From positions 146,236,931 to 146,300,930 of the forward strand of contig NC_035449.2 of the NCBI RefSeq assembly GCF_002127325.2: a DNA stretch of 64,000 bases, given 5' to 3'. The notes under the pieces are model-generated. The model searched no databases. It was not told the origin of the DNA and worked only from the letters and a program-made list of their open reading frames with translations. Position numbers and translations under genes: made by a program. Of this stretch, positions 1 to 12,950 are shown in pieces (position 1 is the first letter of the stretch; every line of letters begins with the position of its first letter). This DNA is from Helianthus annuus. Its lineage: Eukaryota > Streptophyta > Magnoliopsida > Asterales > Asteraceae.

Positions 1-10
1 GATTGTGTAG

Positions 11-757
11 GCGCTGGGAAATCTGCTAAGTCTGCCTCCAAGTTCGGGATTGATGAACTTGCCAATGTCAAGTCTTCAAGAAAGAAGACTTCTGTTGCCA
101 GTCCCTCTGCTTCGGCCCCTAAAGCACCTGTTAGGGGTAAGGGGAAGAAGAGAAAGACTTCTGAGGATCTCCAAGGATTTCCCCTGCTCCGCCAGCAGTT
201 CCTTGACTATGTCAATGAGGTAAGGATCATTGCCCCTGTTGGTTATCCTTCTTGAATATCCTGCTTGTGTATTTGCCTGTATATCCTGCTTCTTTGAGGA
301 TCACCTGGTCCTGAACTTACCTTTTTCTCTTCTGCAGAAACTTGCTGAGATTGAGACCTACCTTGGCCATGTCGAGGATCAGGAAATCCAAATCGCCGAC
401 CTCCAACAAATGGGCGTGTTAAAGGATCTCAAGATAGCCGATCTTGAGAAGGAACTCCGGGCTACTAAGGATGAGGCTGCTCAAATGCTGATCAACATGG
501 ATGGCGAGAAGCAGGAGATCACCCAGGACGCCAAGGTCTCTGCCGCAATTGCTATGTACAAGATACAACTACAGATGGCTGCGGAGGCTCAGGATCCTGC
601 CTTTGACAAAAGCTCATGGGCCGTGGAGGGTTGGAAGGCGAGATTGGCAGAGCTGGAGGATGAGGACGAAGCTGAGGAGATCCCAATGCTGGAGGGCGGT
701 GATGCTGACAAGGATCAGGATGGAGAAGCTGGTGGTGATGGAGCAGCAAAGGTGTGA
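11..757 (+). CDS. Antisense gene of element A, last two exons (partial)
   Basis: Two exons of the spliced gene that Tat-type elements carry on the strand opposite to gag-pol. Exon 3 is 11-219, after an acceptor ending TGTGTAG. The intron is 220-337 (GTAAGG...TTCTGCAG). Exon 4 is 338-757, ending TGA. Exon 3 joins in phase 1 and ends in phase 0, as in B and C. It encodes a basic Ser/Lys/Ala-rich segment with a KGKKRK nuclear-signal-like cluster. Exon 4 encodes a coiled coil (repeated IADL heptads) followed by an acidic tail rich in Glu, Asp and Gly. Exons 1 and 2 are off the left edge. No stop interrupts the visible part. See the copy at 23574-25052 for the likely family. Confidence 0.72.
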
Positions 758-1540
758 GCTGCTGGATTGGGCGATGATGGATATTCGTGACTAGGCCGGA
801 GCCCAATTTTTTTAGGTTTGGTAGTGGTTTGTGGTTGTGATGTTTGAAACAATTATGGTTTGTAACTTTGAACAATAGTTTTTTAGGGTTAAGGATCCTG
901 GATCCTTTGAACAATAGGTAGGATCGCAAATGGTGGAGGGATCCTCTGTTTGGGGGATGAAGCCTTTGTGATCCTGCCGCCTTTTAATTTCCTGCACCTG
1001 CTAAGACCGCATAGACAATGGACACCCTTTGCCAACCCATGTGGACGGGCCACGTTTTGCTGGTAGAAATGTGGGTTGGCAATTTTTGACAACTTTTTTG
1101 AAAGGGTTTTAAGATCCTTTTGTTAATAATATAACCTTAATTGTTCTGGCTTATCTCGTGTTGTTATCCTTTATTTATCCTCTTTATTTACCAGTGGTTT
1201 TAGAAATATATTTGTTAGAGTAACAAGAGTTGAGCAAACCATGTTTAATAAATTTAGGATATGATCCTAGATCAAATATCCTGACACTGAAAATTTTTGA
1301 AGCAATCAATTTCAAGGATCATAGGTTTTGTTGTCAAAGTGAAAGGGTTGTTCAGTATAATCAGAATAGTCAAGGATCATACCTGAGGATCCAAGTTAGG
1401 ATCCTAACCTTTAATCAAGATAACCAAAAGTGAAATTTTAACGGATAATAAGGATTAAGGATCCTTATTTGTTTAACTTCGAGAACCTGAAAAACGGAAC
1501 ATAACTTGGGACTAAGCCAACGTAAAAGATAAATTAATAA

Positions 1541-1700
1541 CTGGGGACATGCCCAAAGGATAACTGGGGGATGATCCCAAAGGATCACTGGGGACAAGCC
1601 CAAAGGATAACTGGGGACAAGCCCAAAGGATAAATGGGGATGATCCCAAAGGATCACTGGGGACAAGCCCAAAGGATAACTGGGACAAGCCCAAAGGATC
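1541..1700. repeat. Seven-unit tandem repeat, about 23 bp, in the 3' region of element A
   Basis: Seven imperfect units of the form CTGGGGACAAGCCCAAAGGA or CTGGGGATGATCCCAAAGGA. Each contains a small GGG...CCC inverted repeat. Homologous arrays have four units in B (12356-12442) and three in C (22721-22784). Confidence 0.88.
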
Positions 1701-1747
1701 GTATGTAAACTGGAGTATGGCCCTTACTGGCGACTATCCAAACTTAG

Positions 1748-1825
1748 TGACATGAAAATGTCAAAACCTTAGCTAACGTGAAAACGTTAGAAACCTTAGG
1801 AACGGATGTATGGTACGTCTACCAT
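1748..1825. other. Stacked tetraloop hairpins in the 3' region of element A
   Basis: Three perfect inverted repeats follow one another, each with a 4-nt loop: TGACAT-GAAA-ATGTCA (1748-1763), CTAACGT-GAAA-ACGTTAG (1773-1790) and ATGGTA-CGTC-TACCAT (1810-1825). Loops are given on the plus strand, which is antisense to the element. B and C carry the same three, with a compensated base-pair change in the first. Confidence 0.75.
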
Positions 1826-2208
1826 TATACGTAGGATCATGGGTATAGCCAGTACGATGAGGTTGTCAGCCCCGGAAGTGGGTACTGGTCCCCAAAGACG
1901 TGAACTATATCAGGATCATCGTGCGCTGCTGGCGGAAACTGGGGATAATCCCAAGGATAACTGGGTTGAACCCAAGGATCTGCGTTGCTTTTGAAGATCT
2001 TTGACGATATGCTGTAGATACCTGAACTATCATAACTCAAATGGTTCGTGAGAAGAGGATGAAGGATACAGGATCCTTATCCTTTGGTAAAAAGTAAGGA
2101 GATGTAATAGTTTTAAGATAAGGATATTACTAGAGTAAGGATCACTGACATCATCGGGATCCTTCGAGGATACTTTAATGTAAGGATCACATGCTTGAAG
2201 GATCATGT

Positions 2209-5513
<3,305 letters not shown>

Positions 5514-8078
5514 CTATTGCTCCCTTGGCTTCGAGGTTGGCTTCATGGATGAGGTATAACAATCCTTAGCCTCCTGCTGATCACTGTCGATCTTGATTAT
5601 TCCCCATGGGCTAGGGAGTTTCACACATTGATGATAGGTGGATGGGACTGCTTTCATATCGTGTATCCAGGGCCTGCCAAGGATAACATTGCAACAAGAT
5701 AAACAGTCAATAACACAAAATTTTTGATAATTATGTAATCCTTCCACGTAGATTGGGAGTTTGATGTCCCCCAGAGTTTTCTTCGTTTCTCCACTGAATC
5801 CTACAAGCACGGAGGATCTTGGTGTGATGTCTGATTCTGGGATACCCATTTTCTTCAGAACATCAAGCTGGATAATGTTCACTGAGCTTCCTCCGTCGAT
5901 AAGGATCCTGCGAACAAAATGGTTAGAGATAAAGAGAGTAATAACTAAACTATCATGATGAGGATCCTGGATGTTAATGCGATCATTCTCATCAAACGTT
6001 ATCGTCTTTCCTTCCGAGACACTTGATGTTCGAATAGGTCTCTCTCCATTATCCATTTTTGCTTCCTTTGCATGCCTTTTGGCCGCCGAGAAGGATGTAC
6101 CGCAGATGTCTGATCCTCCGGAAATAAAGTTGATCACTTGTGCATTCGCCGGAGGGGCTGGAGCCTTTTCAGGGATCCTCTCAGGATCCTGAGTCCTTTG
6201 CTTTTTTCTTCCCAACAATTCTTTTAGATGCCCCTTGCTTAACAGATATCCAATTTCTTTTCTTAAAGCTATGCATTCTTCAGTTAGATGCCCGAAATCC
6301 TCATGGTATGCACACCATTTTGACTTGTCTTTAGTCCCGGATGGTTTATCATTCTTCCTGGGCCACCTAGCTTTTTCACCTAGATTCTGGATTGCAAGGA
6401 TTAGTTCATGATTATCAACGGAAAAACAATATTCTGAGATTGGAGGATAATCTTCATCATCCTCTTCTTGGTCAACAGCATGCACATTCTGGTTGTCATT
6501 TCTATGGTAGGATTTGAATTTGTTGTTCTTGAAGGAGGATCCTTGCTTCTCCTGTTTTGAGGATCCTACTTGTCTCTCCTGGATCCTCTTGTCATCCTCT
6601 AGCCGGATGAACCTGAGTGCCCGAGTTCTTACTTCATCTAGATTCCTGCATGGTGTCATAACAAGATCATCATAGAATAATGAATCCTTAAGCAGTCCCA
6701 TTTTGAAGGCTTCAACAGCCGTAGCCATATCCAAGTTGGGAATGTCCAAGGATTCTTTACTAAATTTAGTTATATAATCCCTTAATGATTCATTATGACT
6801 TTGAGTTACCCTATATAAATCACTAGTTAATCTTTCAAATTTTCTACTACAAGAGAATTGGTTATTGAATAAATTAACTAAATTAGCAAATGAAGTAATA
6901 GAGTAAGGGGGAAGACTTAGCAGCCATTTAAGAGCTGATCCGGTAAGAGTGGATCCAAATCCTTTACATAGGCATGCTTCCTTTAGCTTTTCCGGGATTG
7001 GATTGATCTCCATCCTCTCCCTGTATTGTGCTATGTGCTCCTCCGGATCCGTTGTACCATCATACAGCTTCATAGTAGGGATATGGAACCTTTTGGGTAC
7101 CTCTGCATCACAAATTGGTGGTGCAAAGCGAGATACCTTATGGCTTCCATCTGTAATCTCTGGGATAGGCTTGACTACCCCTGGAACACTTGAGATCATT
7201 TCTTTTAGCTTCTGCAACTCCCTGGCCATAGCATGATTGATACCTGTATCCTGCATGAATCCATGGTTAGTGGTAAGATAATTATTTAAAGTGTTACCTC
7301 CCATTGAGTTCAAGTTAGGAACATTGGGTGTGACTCCATATTGCTGGGATTCTGGGATAACGGAGGGACCAGTGGAAGCAATGGTCTGCATTGGAATGAA
7401 GTCCCCTTGATGGACATCTAGACTTCCTGTTTGCAAGCTTTTTAGGGATCCTGGCATCTGGAATGATCCTGGAGCAAAGGAGGATCCTTGACCCTGGGAT
7501 GATCCTGGAACAAAGTAGGATCCTTGACCCTGGGATGATCCTGGAACAAAGTAGGATCCTTGAAACTGCTGTGCTCCCGGGTAAGCTCCTGAATTCATGA
7601 AGGATCCTATATGCTTGGGATAGGATCCTGCCGGCTGAAAGTGTGAGCCTGATGCCTGAGTCATTGCTGCCGATCCGAGGTGCAATCCTCTTGATTCTCC
7701 CATAATTTGCACGTCTGGGACTCCCGATGGCTGAGAAGTGATCATTGGAGTATCAAAGCTTAAGGATTTGGGCATCAGTGGGGAATGATCCTCTGCCGCT
7801 TTCTTTTGTCTTTTGAGATCTCCAATTTCCCTGAGGATCCTTTCATTAGTTTCATCCTGCCGCTGCATACGATCCTTCATCTGCAAAATCAAAGTAAATA
7901 CGTCACTAGTACTGGGAGTATAAGAATTCATAGCAGAAGAAGATGGAGGTTTAGAGTTAGCAGGAGTTGGTCTCTTCTCAGCATTCTTCTGGGATCCTGC
8001 CGGTGGAGGAGGTAGAGTGTTCTGAGACGAGGTGACTGCAGACATCGCCGTGGACGTGTTTTTCAATGATGAAGCCAT
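5514..8078 (-). CDS. gag-pro: Gag-protease polyprotein of element A
   Basis: An intact 854-residue frame from the ATG at 8078; upstream codons are in the leader, and the MASS start matches element B. Residues 20-260 are low-complexity Ser/Gly/Pro/Gln with a short tandem repeat. Residues about 335-500 are the retrotransposon Gag core. Residues 589-602 form a zinc knuckle of CX2HX4HX4C type (a His replaces the second Cys), a form known in Tat-type Gags. The aspartic protease has its catalytic Asp at about 728 (ILIDGGSS) and a later ILGRPW motif. The frame ends in UAG at 5516-5514 and pol continues in the same frame, so a Gag-Pro-Pol fusion probably arises by readthrough. No internal stop or frameshift is visible. 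Confidence 0.92.
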   Translation of the reverse strand: MASSLKNTSTAMSAVTSSQNTLPPPPAGSQKNAEKRPTPANSKPPSSSAMNSYTPSTSDVFTLILQMKDRMQRQDETNERILREIGDLKRQKKAAEDHSPLMPKSLSFDTPMITSQPSGVPDVQIMGESRGLHLGSAAMTQASGSHFQPAGSYPKHIGSFMNSGAYPGAQQFQGSYFVPGSSQGQGSYFVPGSSQGQGSSFAPGSFQMPGSLKSLQTGSLDVHQGDFIPMQTIASTGPSVIPESQQYGVTPNVPNLNSMGGNTLNNYLTTNHGFMQDTGINHAMARELQKLKEMISSVPGVVKPIPEITDGSHKVSRFAPPICDAEVPKRFHIPTMKLYDGTTDPEEHIAQYRERMEINPIPEKLKEACLCKGFGSTLTGSALKWLLSLPPYSITSFANLVNLFNNQFSCSRKFERLTSDLYRVTQSHNESLRDYITKFSKESLDIPNLDMATAVEAFKMGLLKDSLFYDDLVMTPCRNLDEVRTRALRFIRLEDDKRIQERQVGSSKQEKQGSSFKNNKFKSYHRNDNQNVHAVDQEEDDEDYPPISEYCFSVDNHELILAIQNLGEKARWPRKNDKPSGTKDKSKWCAYHEDFGHLTEECIALRKEIGYLLSKGHLKELLGRKKQRTQDPERIPEKAPAPPANAQVINFISGGSDICGTSFSAAKRHAKEAKMDNGERPIRTSSVSEGKTITFDENDRINIQDPHHDSLVITLFISNHFVRRILIDGGSSVNIIQLDVLKKMGIPESDITPRSSVLVGFSGETKKTLGDIKLPIYVEGLHNYQKFCVIDCLSCCNVILGRPWIHDMKAVPSTYHQCVKLPSPWGIIKIDSDQQEAKDCYTSSMKPTSKPREQ

Positions 8079-8134
8079 GTAATTCTTTGAAATGATTTCG
8101 AACAAAAGGTTTTCTTATAAATGAAGCACCAATT

Positions 8135-8152
8135 GCCCCACGGTGGGCGCCA
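8135..8152 (-). other. Primer-binding site, tRNA-Lys(CUU), element A
   Basis: The minus strand reads TGGCGCCCACCGTGGGGC three bases inside the 5' LTR. This is complementary over 18 nt to the 3' end of tRNA-Lys(CUU) as I know it (GCCCCACGGTGGGCG plus CCA). The same site is present in B and E. Confidence 0.85.
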
Positions 8153-8155
8153 AAC

Positions 8156-8872
8156 TGTTTTGGTCAAAAATCACACAAGGATAATGCAACCAAACTTTAT
8201 GTAAACGGGGTATGATGCTTGGTTTATTGAAAAAGTAAAGGATCACTTCAGTATGAAGTATGCAAAGACACAATGATTTATACGAGGAAAAAGCCCTTGA
8301 TCAATGTATGATCTCCGGCATAAAAAACCTCGGGTGATGGCAACCACCGATCACCAACTTCAATATATCAAAATATGGTTACAACTTCGGATGATAATGA
8401 GCTGAGTACAAGGATCACTATCGTAATGTGTGTCTAAGCGTGTGAGAATTGTGTTGTGTGTTCTTCCGAATGCGGAAGAGTGTTATATATACAAGTGTAG
8501 GTGACCTATTTTAGGTAAAAAGACTAACAATCAGCTCATTACCCCTTTAGAAATAAAAGTAAATCTAGCCTAAATTGTCGCCCTTAAATCATGCCAAGTT
8601 TCCATATCCTTTGCAACGTCCATCTCCGATTAAGCACATGCTATAATTGTAAAGACGCGTCCCTTGATAGTGATGCTAAGAGCGGATCCTGCTAGATGTT
8701 CCTGCAAAATATCATTTATTTCAATGAAGGCAACGGTTAGCATGAGGATCCTATAATGGTCCATGATCCTGATCCTGAAGTCCCACTGAGGATCATTATC
8801 TGCTAAAGAAACAAGGATCACTGGTTAGGATCACATGTAAGGATCATATATCATAAAAATCCAGCCCTAACA
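8156..8872 (-). repeat. 5' LTR of element A (717 bp)
   Basis: Begins TG at 8156 and ends CA at 8872 on the plus strand, next to the tRNA-Lys primer site. It is homologous to the LTRs of B (19059-19774) and C (25358-26070) and to the solo LTR at 9227-9982. On the minus strand a TATATATA box lies at 8491-8484. The U5-side block at 8274-8333 is conserved even in the more distant D and E LTRs. Confidence 0.93.
8484..8491 (-). promoter_or_regulatory. TATA box candidate in LTR of element A
   Basis: The minus strand reads TATATATA about 330 bases upstream of the inner LTR end, a plausible site for the genomic RNA promoter. Position and base composition are the only evidence. Confidence 0.5.
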
Positions 8873-9226
8873 CAAGCTATGCCAATGATCTGGAGGGTTT
8901 TGTATACCCTTGAGAGGATCATTGAGCAGGAGGGGATTGACCTAGGAATAGGGCTGTAAACGAACCGAACGAACACGAACGAGGCTTTGTTCGTGTTCGT
9001 TCGTTAAGGAAATAAATGTGTTCACGAACGGTTCATGAACACTTACCGAACGAGATTTTATGTTCGTGTTCGTTCATTAAGGAAATGAGCGTATTCACGA
9101 ACGGTTCACAAACACAAATAAATTTGGCGAACGCAATAAAGGATAAAGGTGGATGGCCCAAAGACTAGCACTAGAACTTGAATCCCTTATTGTGGAACGG
9201 AGGTAGATCATATTCATCGATGTAAC

Positions 9227-9982
9227 AGTTTTGGTCAAAAATCACACAAGGATAATGCAACCAAATCTGATTTTGTGAGGTATGATGCTTGGTTAATTGT
9301 ATGAACTACAAGTATATGAAATCAACGATGAACACCGAGATTTATACGAGGAAAAAGCCCTTGATCTTTAGAAGATCTCCGATATAAAAAACCTCGGGTG
9401 ATGGAAACTACCGATCACCAACTATATTGCAAATACAGCAGTGATCCTTGTACAACTTCGGAAGAAAACAAGCTCAATACAATGAATTTCTAGTGTAAGT
9501 GTGTGTTTTTTGCTAAGTGTTTGCAGAGAATTCGAGTGTTGTGTGTTGTTTGTGTGGTGTGTACGAGTTGTGTCTCTAATGAGCTTGTTTCCCCTTAAAA
9601 AGATAAGGAAAAATCAACTAACTAACTTCCCGAAAAAGGTGGAAGTCACCCATGACCACCACTAACGGTTATTTCTTCAATATGCACGTGCCTAAAAGCA
9701 TATTCCACGAGATTCCAGCAAAGAAGTGGTCCACTACGTCCATTATCTGCATTTACACATTAAAAACGTGACAATTGTAAGTTCTGTTAAGGATCCTGGA
9801 TCCTCAGACGCGTGATCCTCAGACTCGTGATCCTCAGACCCGTGATCCTTAGACTCGTGATCCTCAGACTCGTGATCCTCAGACTCTGGATCCTCAGACT
9901 ATCTGCATCATCCATTAAGAATCCGTGATCCATGCCCAATCTCAGGATAGATGATCCTTAGCATAAAATTCATGCCCTAACA
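9227..9982 (-). repeat. Solo LTR of the A/B/C family (756 bp) inside the hAT element
   Basis: The whole LTR is present without internal region and is flanked by the perfect 5-bp target duplication GTAAC (9222-9226 and 9983-9987). Its first base is A instead of T (AGTTTTGG). The flanking duplication shows a complete element once inserted here and was lost by LTR-LTR recombination. Confidence 0.92.
9798..9900. repeat. 15-bp tandem repeat within the solo LTR
   Basis: Seven units of GATCCTCAGACTCGT with small variations. The other LTRs of the family lack an expansion at this site. Confidence 0.85.
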
Positions 9983-12355
9983 GTAACTAATGAGAAAAGA
10001 AAGGGAAATGGTGCATAAACATGGTGAAAGAGGGTTTCCTAGTTTAATTATTAGGGTAATGATATAAATAAAAGTTTAATAGTATAAAAAGTATAGATAA
10101 AATATATGAAAGTATAAAAATCTTTAATTAAAACACGAACATAAACGAACGCAAATGAACGAATGTTCACGAACACCTTACCGAACGTTCACGAACACAA
10201 TTGAACGAACGAGACCTTTGTTCATGTTCGTTCATTTAACTAATCGAACAAAATTTCTTGTTCATGTTCATTCATTTATTAAACGAACGAACATAAACGA
10301 ACTTCCCGCCGAACGGTTCACGAACTGTTCGCTGAACGTTCGGTTCGTTTACAGCTCTACCTAGGAATGTCAGAATTGGCCGAGATATATGATCTCACTA
10401 CCTTTGGATCCCACCGATACTTGTTCAAACGTAAGCCTGGTGAAGAACACCCAATTTTTAAAGCCACCAAGAACGACACCAATTGGAAACGACGTTTCTT
10501 CTTCGTCAAAAGAGATTCTATCCCCAATGGAAAGGATCTACCAAGGAAATGGGCCACCCATGGTAGGATAGAGGATCCTGAGAAGGATCACCAGACAGTC
10601 TTCTTTTTGTATAAGGATCACTGACACCCTTTGTTTTTTGTTATGCAGCTGTTACCGTTTCACATCTCATAGCATCTCCTGTCACTGAGGAACGACTCGC
10701 TGCTTTCAGAAGACTTGGTCCTGAAACAAGATCATTCAAGACAATCACCCAGGATTCACAAGAGGTATCCTCAGGCTCAGTCACCATGTCAAGTAAGTAT
10801 CCTGTTTAAAAATTTAAATAATTAGTTAAATAGAAATAGGATAAGGATACTTATCTTGCTTTAATTGTGCAGGTGCTGGAAAAGCTTCTAAATCCGCTTC
10901 TAAGTTCAGTGTGACCGATCTGGATAACGTCCGATCCACCAAGAAAAAGCTTTCTGCTAGCCCAACTGCTTCAATCCCCAAGGCACCCTCCAAAGGAAGG
11001 GGAGGCAAGAAAAGAAAAGCCTCTGAGGCTGAGGATCTGCAAGGCCTGTCTTTGATCCGCCACCAATTCCTCGAGTACTTCAACGATGTAAGGATCACTA
11101 TCCCTGTCTATATATCCTGCTTGTTTGAGGATCACTTGGTCTTGAACTGTTCTTTATCCTCTTTGCAGAAATTTGCTGAGATTGAAGACTATGTGGGGAA
11201 CGTTGAGGAGCAAGATAGGAAGATTGCTGACCTCCAACAAGTTGCACTGCTCAAGGATCTCAAGATTGCCAACCTCCAAAAAGACCTCCAGAATGCCAAA
11301 AATGAGACAGCAAAGGTGTTGATCAATGCTGACTACGAAAAGCATGAGATCACCCAGGATGCCAAAGTCTCTGCTGCCATTGCGATGTATAAGACCAAAC
11401 TGCAGATGGCCTTGGAAACTCAGGATCCCAACTTTGATAGGAGCACCTGGGATGTGGAAGGCTGGAGGGCAAGGTTGGCTGAGCTGGACGATGAGGAGGA
11501 AGCTGAGGAGATCCTGATGATTGAGGCTGGAAGCAGTGGCAAGGATCATGGTGGTGAAGCCAGTGGAGCTGGAGGTGGTGATGCAGCGAAGGTGTAAGCT
11601 GCATGATTGGGCAATGATGGACATTTCTAGACATAGCCGGAGCCTAATTTTTTAGTTTTGATGGTTGTTTTTGTTGAACAATGGTTGGCTTGTACTTGAA
11701 CAATAGCTTTAGGTTAAGGATCCAGGATCCTTTAGACAATAGGTAGGATTACAAATCGTGGAGGGATCCTCTGTTTGGGGGATGAAGCCATTGTGATCCT
11801 GCCGCCTTTTATTACCTGCATGCTATGACCGCACAAACAATGGACACCCGTTGCCAACCCATGTGGACGGGCCACGTTTTGCTGGTAGAAACGTGGGTTG
11901 GCAATTTTGACAACTTTTGATGGTTAATCCTATGTTAATAAAATAACTTTAATCTTTTTTGGCTTAGCTCTTGTGTTGTTATCCTTTTATTTTCAATTGC
12001 ACTGATATACACTTGTTTGAATAAGAAAAGTTGAGCAAATTAGATAAAGATATTTAGGATATGATCCAGGATCAAATATCCTATAGTTGAAAAATTCTGG
12101 AAAGTAGTATATTTTAAGGATCACCAGTTTAGTTGTCAAAGTATAAGAGTTATTCAAATTAACAATGAATAAAATCAAAATAGTTAAGGATCATACCTGA
12201 GGATCCAAGTTAGGATCCTAGTCCTTAATACCATAACCAAGATAACTGTGAGACAAACCTTAGTAAGAAGTAAGGATCAAGGATCCTTGGTTGTTTAGCT
12301 TCAAAGACCTGAAATAGAACATGACTTGAGAATAAGCCAATGTAAAAGTTAGCAA

Positions 12356-12442
12356 CTGGGGACAAGCCCAAAGGATAACTGGGGACAAGCCCAAGGATAA
12401 CTGGGGACAAGCCCAAGGATAACTGGGGACAAGCCCAAGGAT
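12356..12442. repeat. Four-unit tandem repeat in the 3' region of element B
   Basis: Four units of CTGGGGACAAGCCCAAGGATAA (22-23 bp), homologous to the seven-unit array of A. Confidence 0.85.
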
Positions 12443-12490
12443 CGTTTGTAAACTAGAGTATGGCCCTAACTGGCGACTATCCAAACTTAG

Positions 12491-12568
12491 TGGCATGAAA
12501 ATGCCAAAACCTTAGCTAACGTGAAAACGTTAGAAACCTTAGGAACGGATGTATGGTACGTCTACCAT
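12491..12568. other. Stacked tetraloop hairpins in the 3' region of element B
   Basis: TGGCAT-GAAA-ATGCCA (12491-12506), CTAACGT-GAAA-ACGTTAG (12516-12533) and ATGGTA-CGTC-TACCAT (12553-12568). Compared with A, the second pair of the first stem is G-C instead of A-T, so both sides changed together. Confidence 0.75.
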
Positions 12569-12950
12569 TATACGTAGGATCCTAGGTATAGCCAGTACAA
12601 TGGAATTATCAGCCCCTAAAGCAAGTACTGGTCCCACTGCCATGAACTATACCAGGATCATCATGCGCTACAGGCGGAACTACGGTCAAGCCCAAATAAC
12701 TGGGGTCAAACCCAAGTGACTGGTTGCTTTTGTGGATAACCATCCTTTTGCTAAGGATATCTGAACTTTCAAAACTCAGAATCACGTGAGAAGTGGATAA
12801 AGGATGCAGGATCCTTATCCTTAGGTGAGAAAGTAAGGAAATGAAATAGTTTGAGATTAGGATGTTTACTAAAGTAAGGATCATCTGTGCTTTAAGGATC
12901 CTTCAAGGATACTCATGATGTAAGGATCATCTGTTCTATGAGGATCCTAT

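Larger units (their letters stand above)
758..2208. other. Non-coding region between integrase and antisense gene, element A
   Basis: There is no credible coding frame here. Besides the tandem array and tetraloop hairpins it contains a longer inverted repeat at 1029-1082, whose arms read TTGCCAACCCA and TGGGTTGGCAA (11 bp) around a 32-nt middle that can itself pair. Homologous copies lie at 11851-11904 (B) and 23249-23302 (C). It sits about 270 bases past the antisense stop codon, so it may be in that gene's 3' UTR. Confidence 0.75.
8949..10359. mobile_element. Non-autonomous hAT-type element (MITE-like), about 650 bp without its internal insertion
   Basis: Terminal inverted repeats TAGGGCTGTAAACGAACCG (left) and its near-complement ending CAGCTCTA (right) are flanked by an exact 8-bp duplication CCTAGGAA (8941-8948 and 10360-10367). 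An 8-bp duplication and ends of this kind are hallmarks of the hAT superfamily. The interior is rich in subterminal repeats of the GTTCGTTCG type on both strands and has no transposase frame. It is inserted in exon 1 of the antisense gene of B. Confidence 0.88.
8873..11597 (+). pseudogene. Antisense four-exon gene of element B, exon 1 broken by two insertions
   Basis: Exon 1 survives as 8873-8948 and 10368-10562. Its 5' part is left of element A, and its middle is split by the hAT element. Then come intron 10563-10648 (GTAGGA...ATGCAG), exon 2 10649-10792, intron 10793-10872 (GTAAGT...TGCAG), exon 3 10873-11087, intron 11088-11168 (GTAAGG...TTGCAG) and exon 4 11169-11597 (stop TAA). Intron phases are 1, 1, 0. 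Reading across the surviving exons gives no internal stop. Exon 1 carries the conserved domain described for the copy at 23574-25052. Exon 3 is basic with a KKRK cluster. Exon 4 is a coiled coil with an acidic tail. Confidence 0.8.
11598..12950. other. Non-coding region between integrase and antisense gene, element B
   Basis: Colinear with 758-2208 of A. Besides the hairpins and tandem repeat it has the 11-bp-arm inverted repeat at 11851-11904. I see no coding frame here. Confidence 0.75.

Noticed and set aside
230..337. Start of an independent single-exon gene at 230
   Set aside because: This stretch is the intron between exons 3 and 4 of the antisense gene; it has GT and AG ends and is not conserved in B and C.
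10155..10364. Frame within the hAT element
   Set aside because: It is produced by the GTTCGTTCG-type subterminal repeats and ends in the TIR; no transposase motif.
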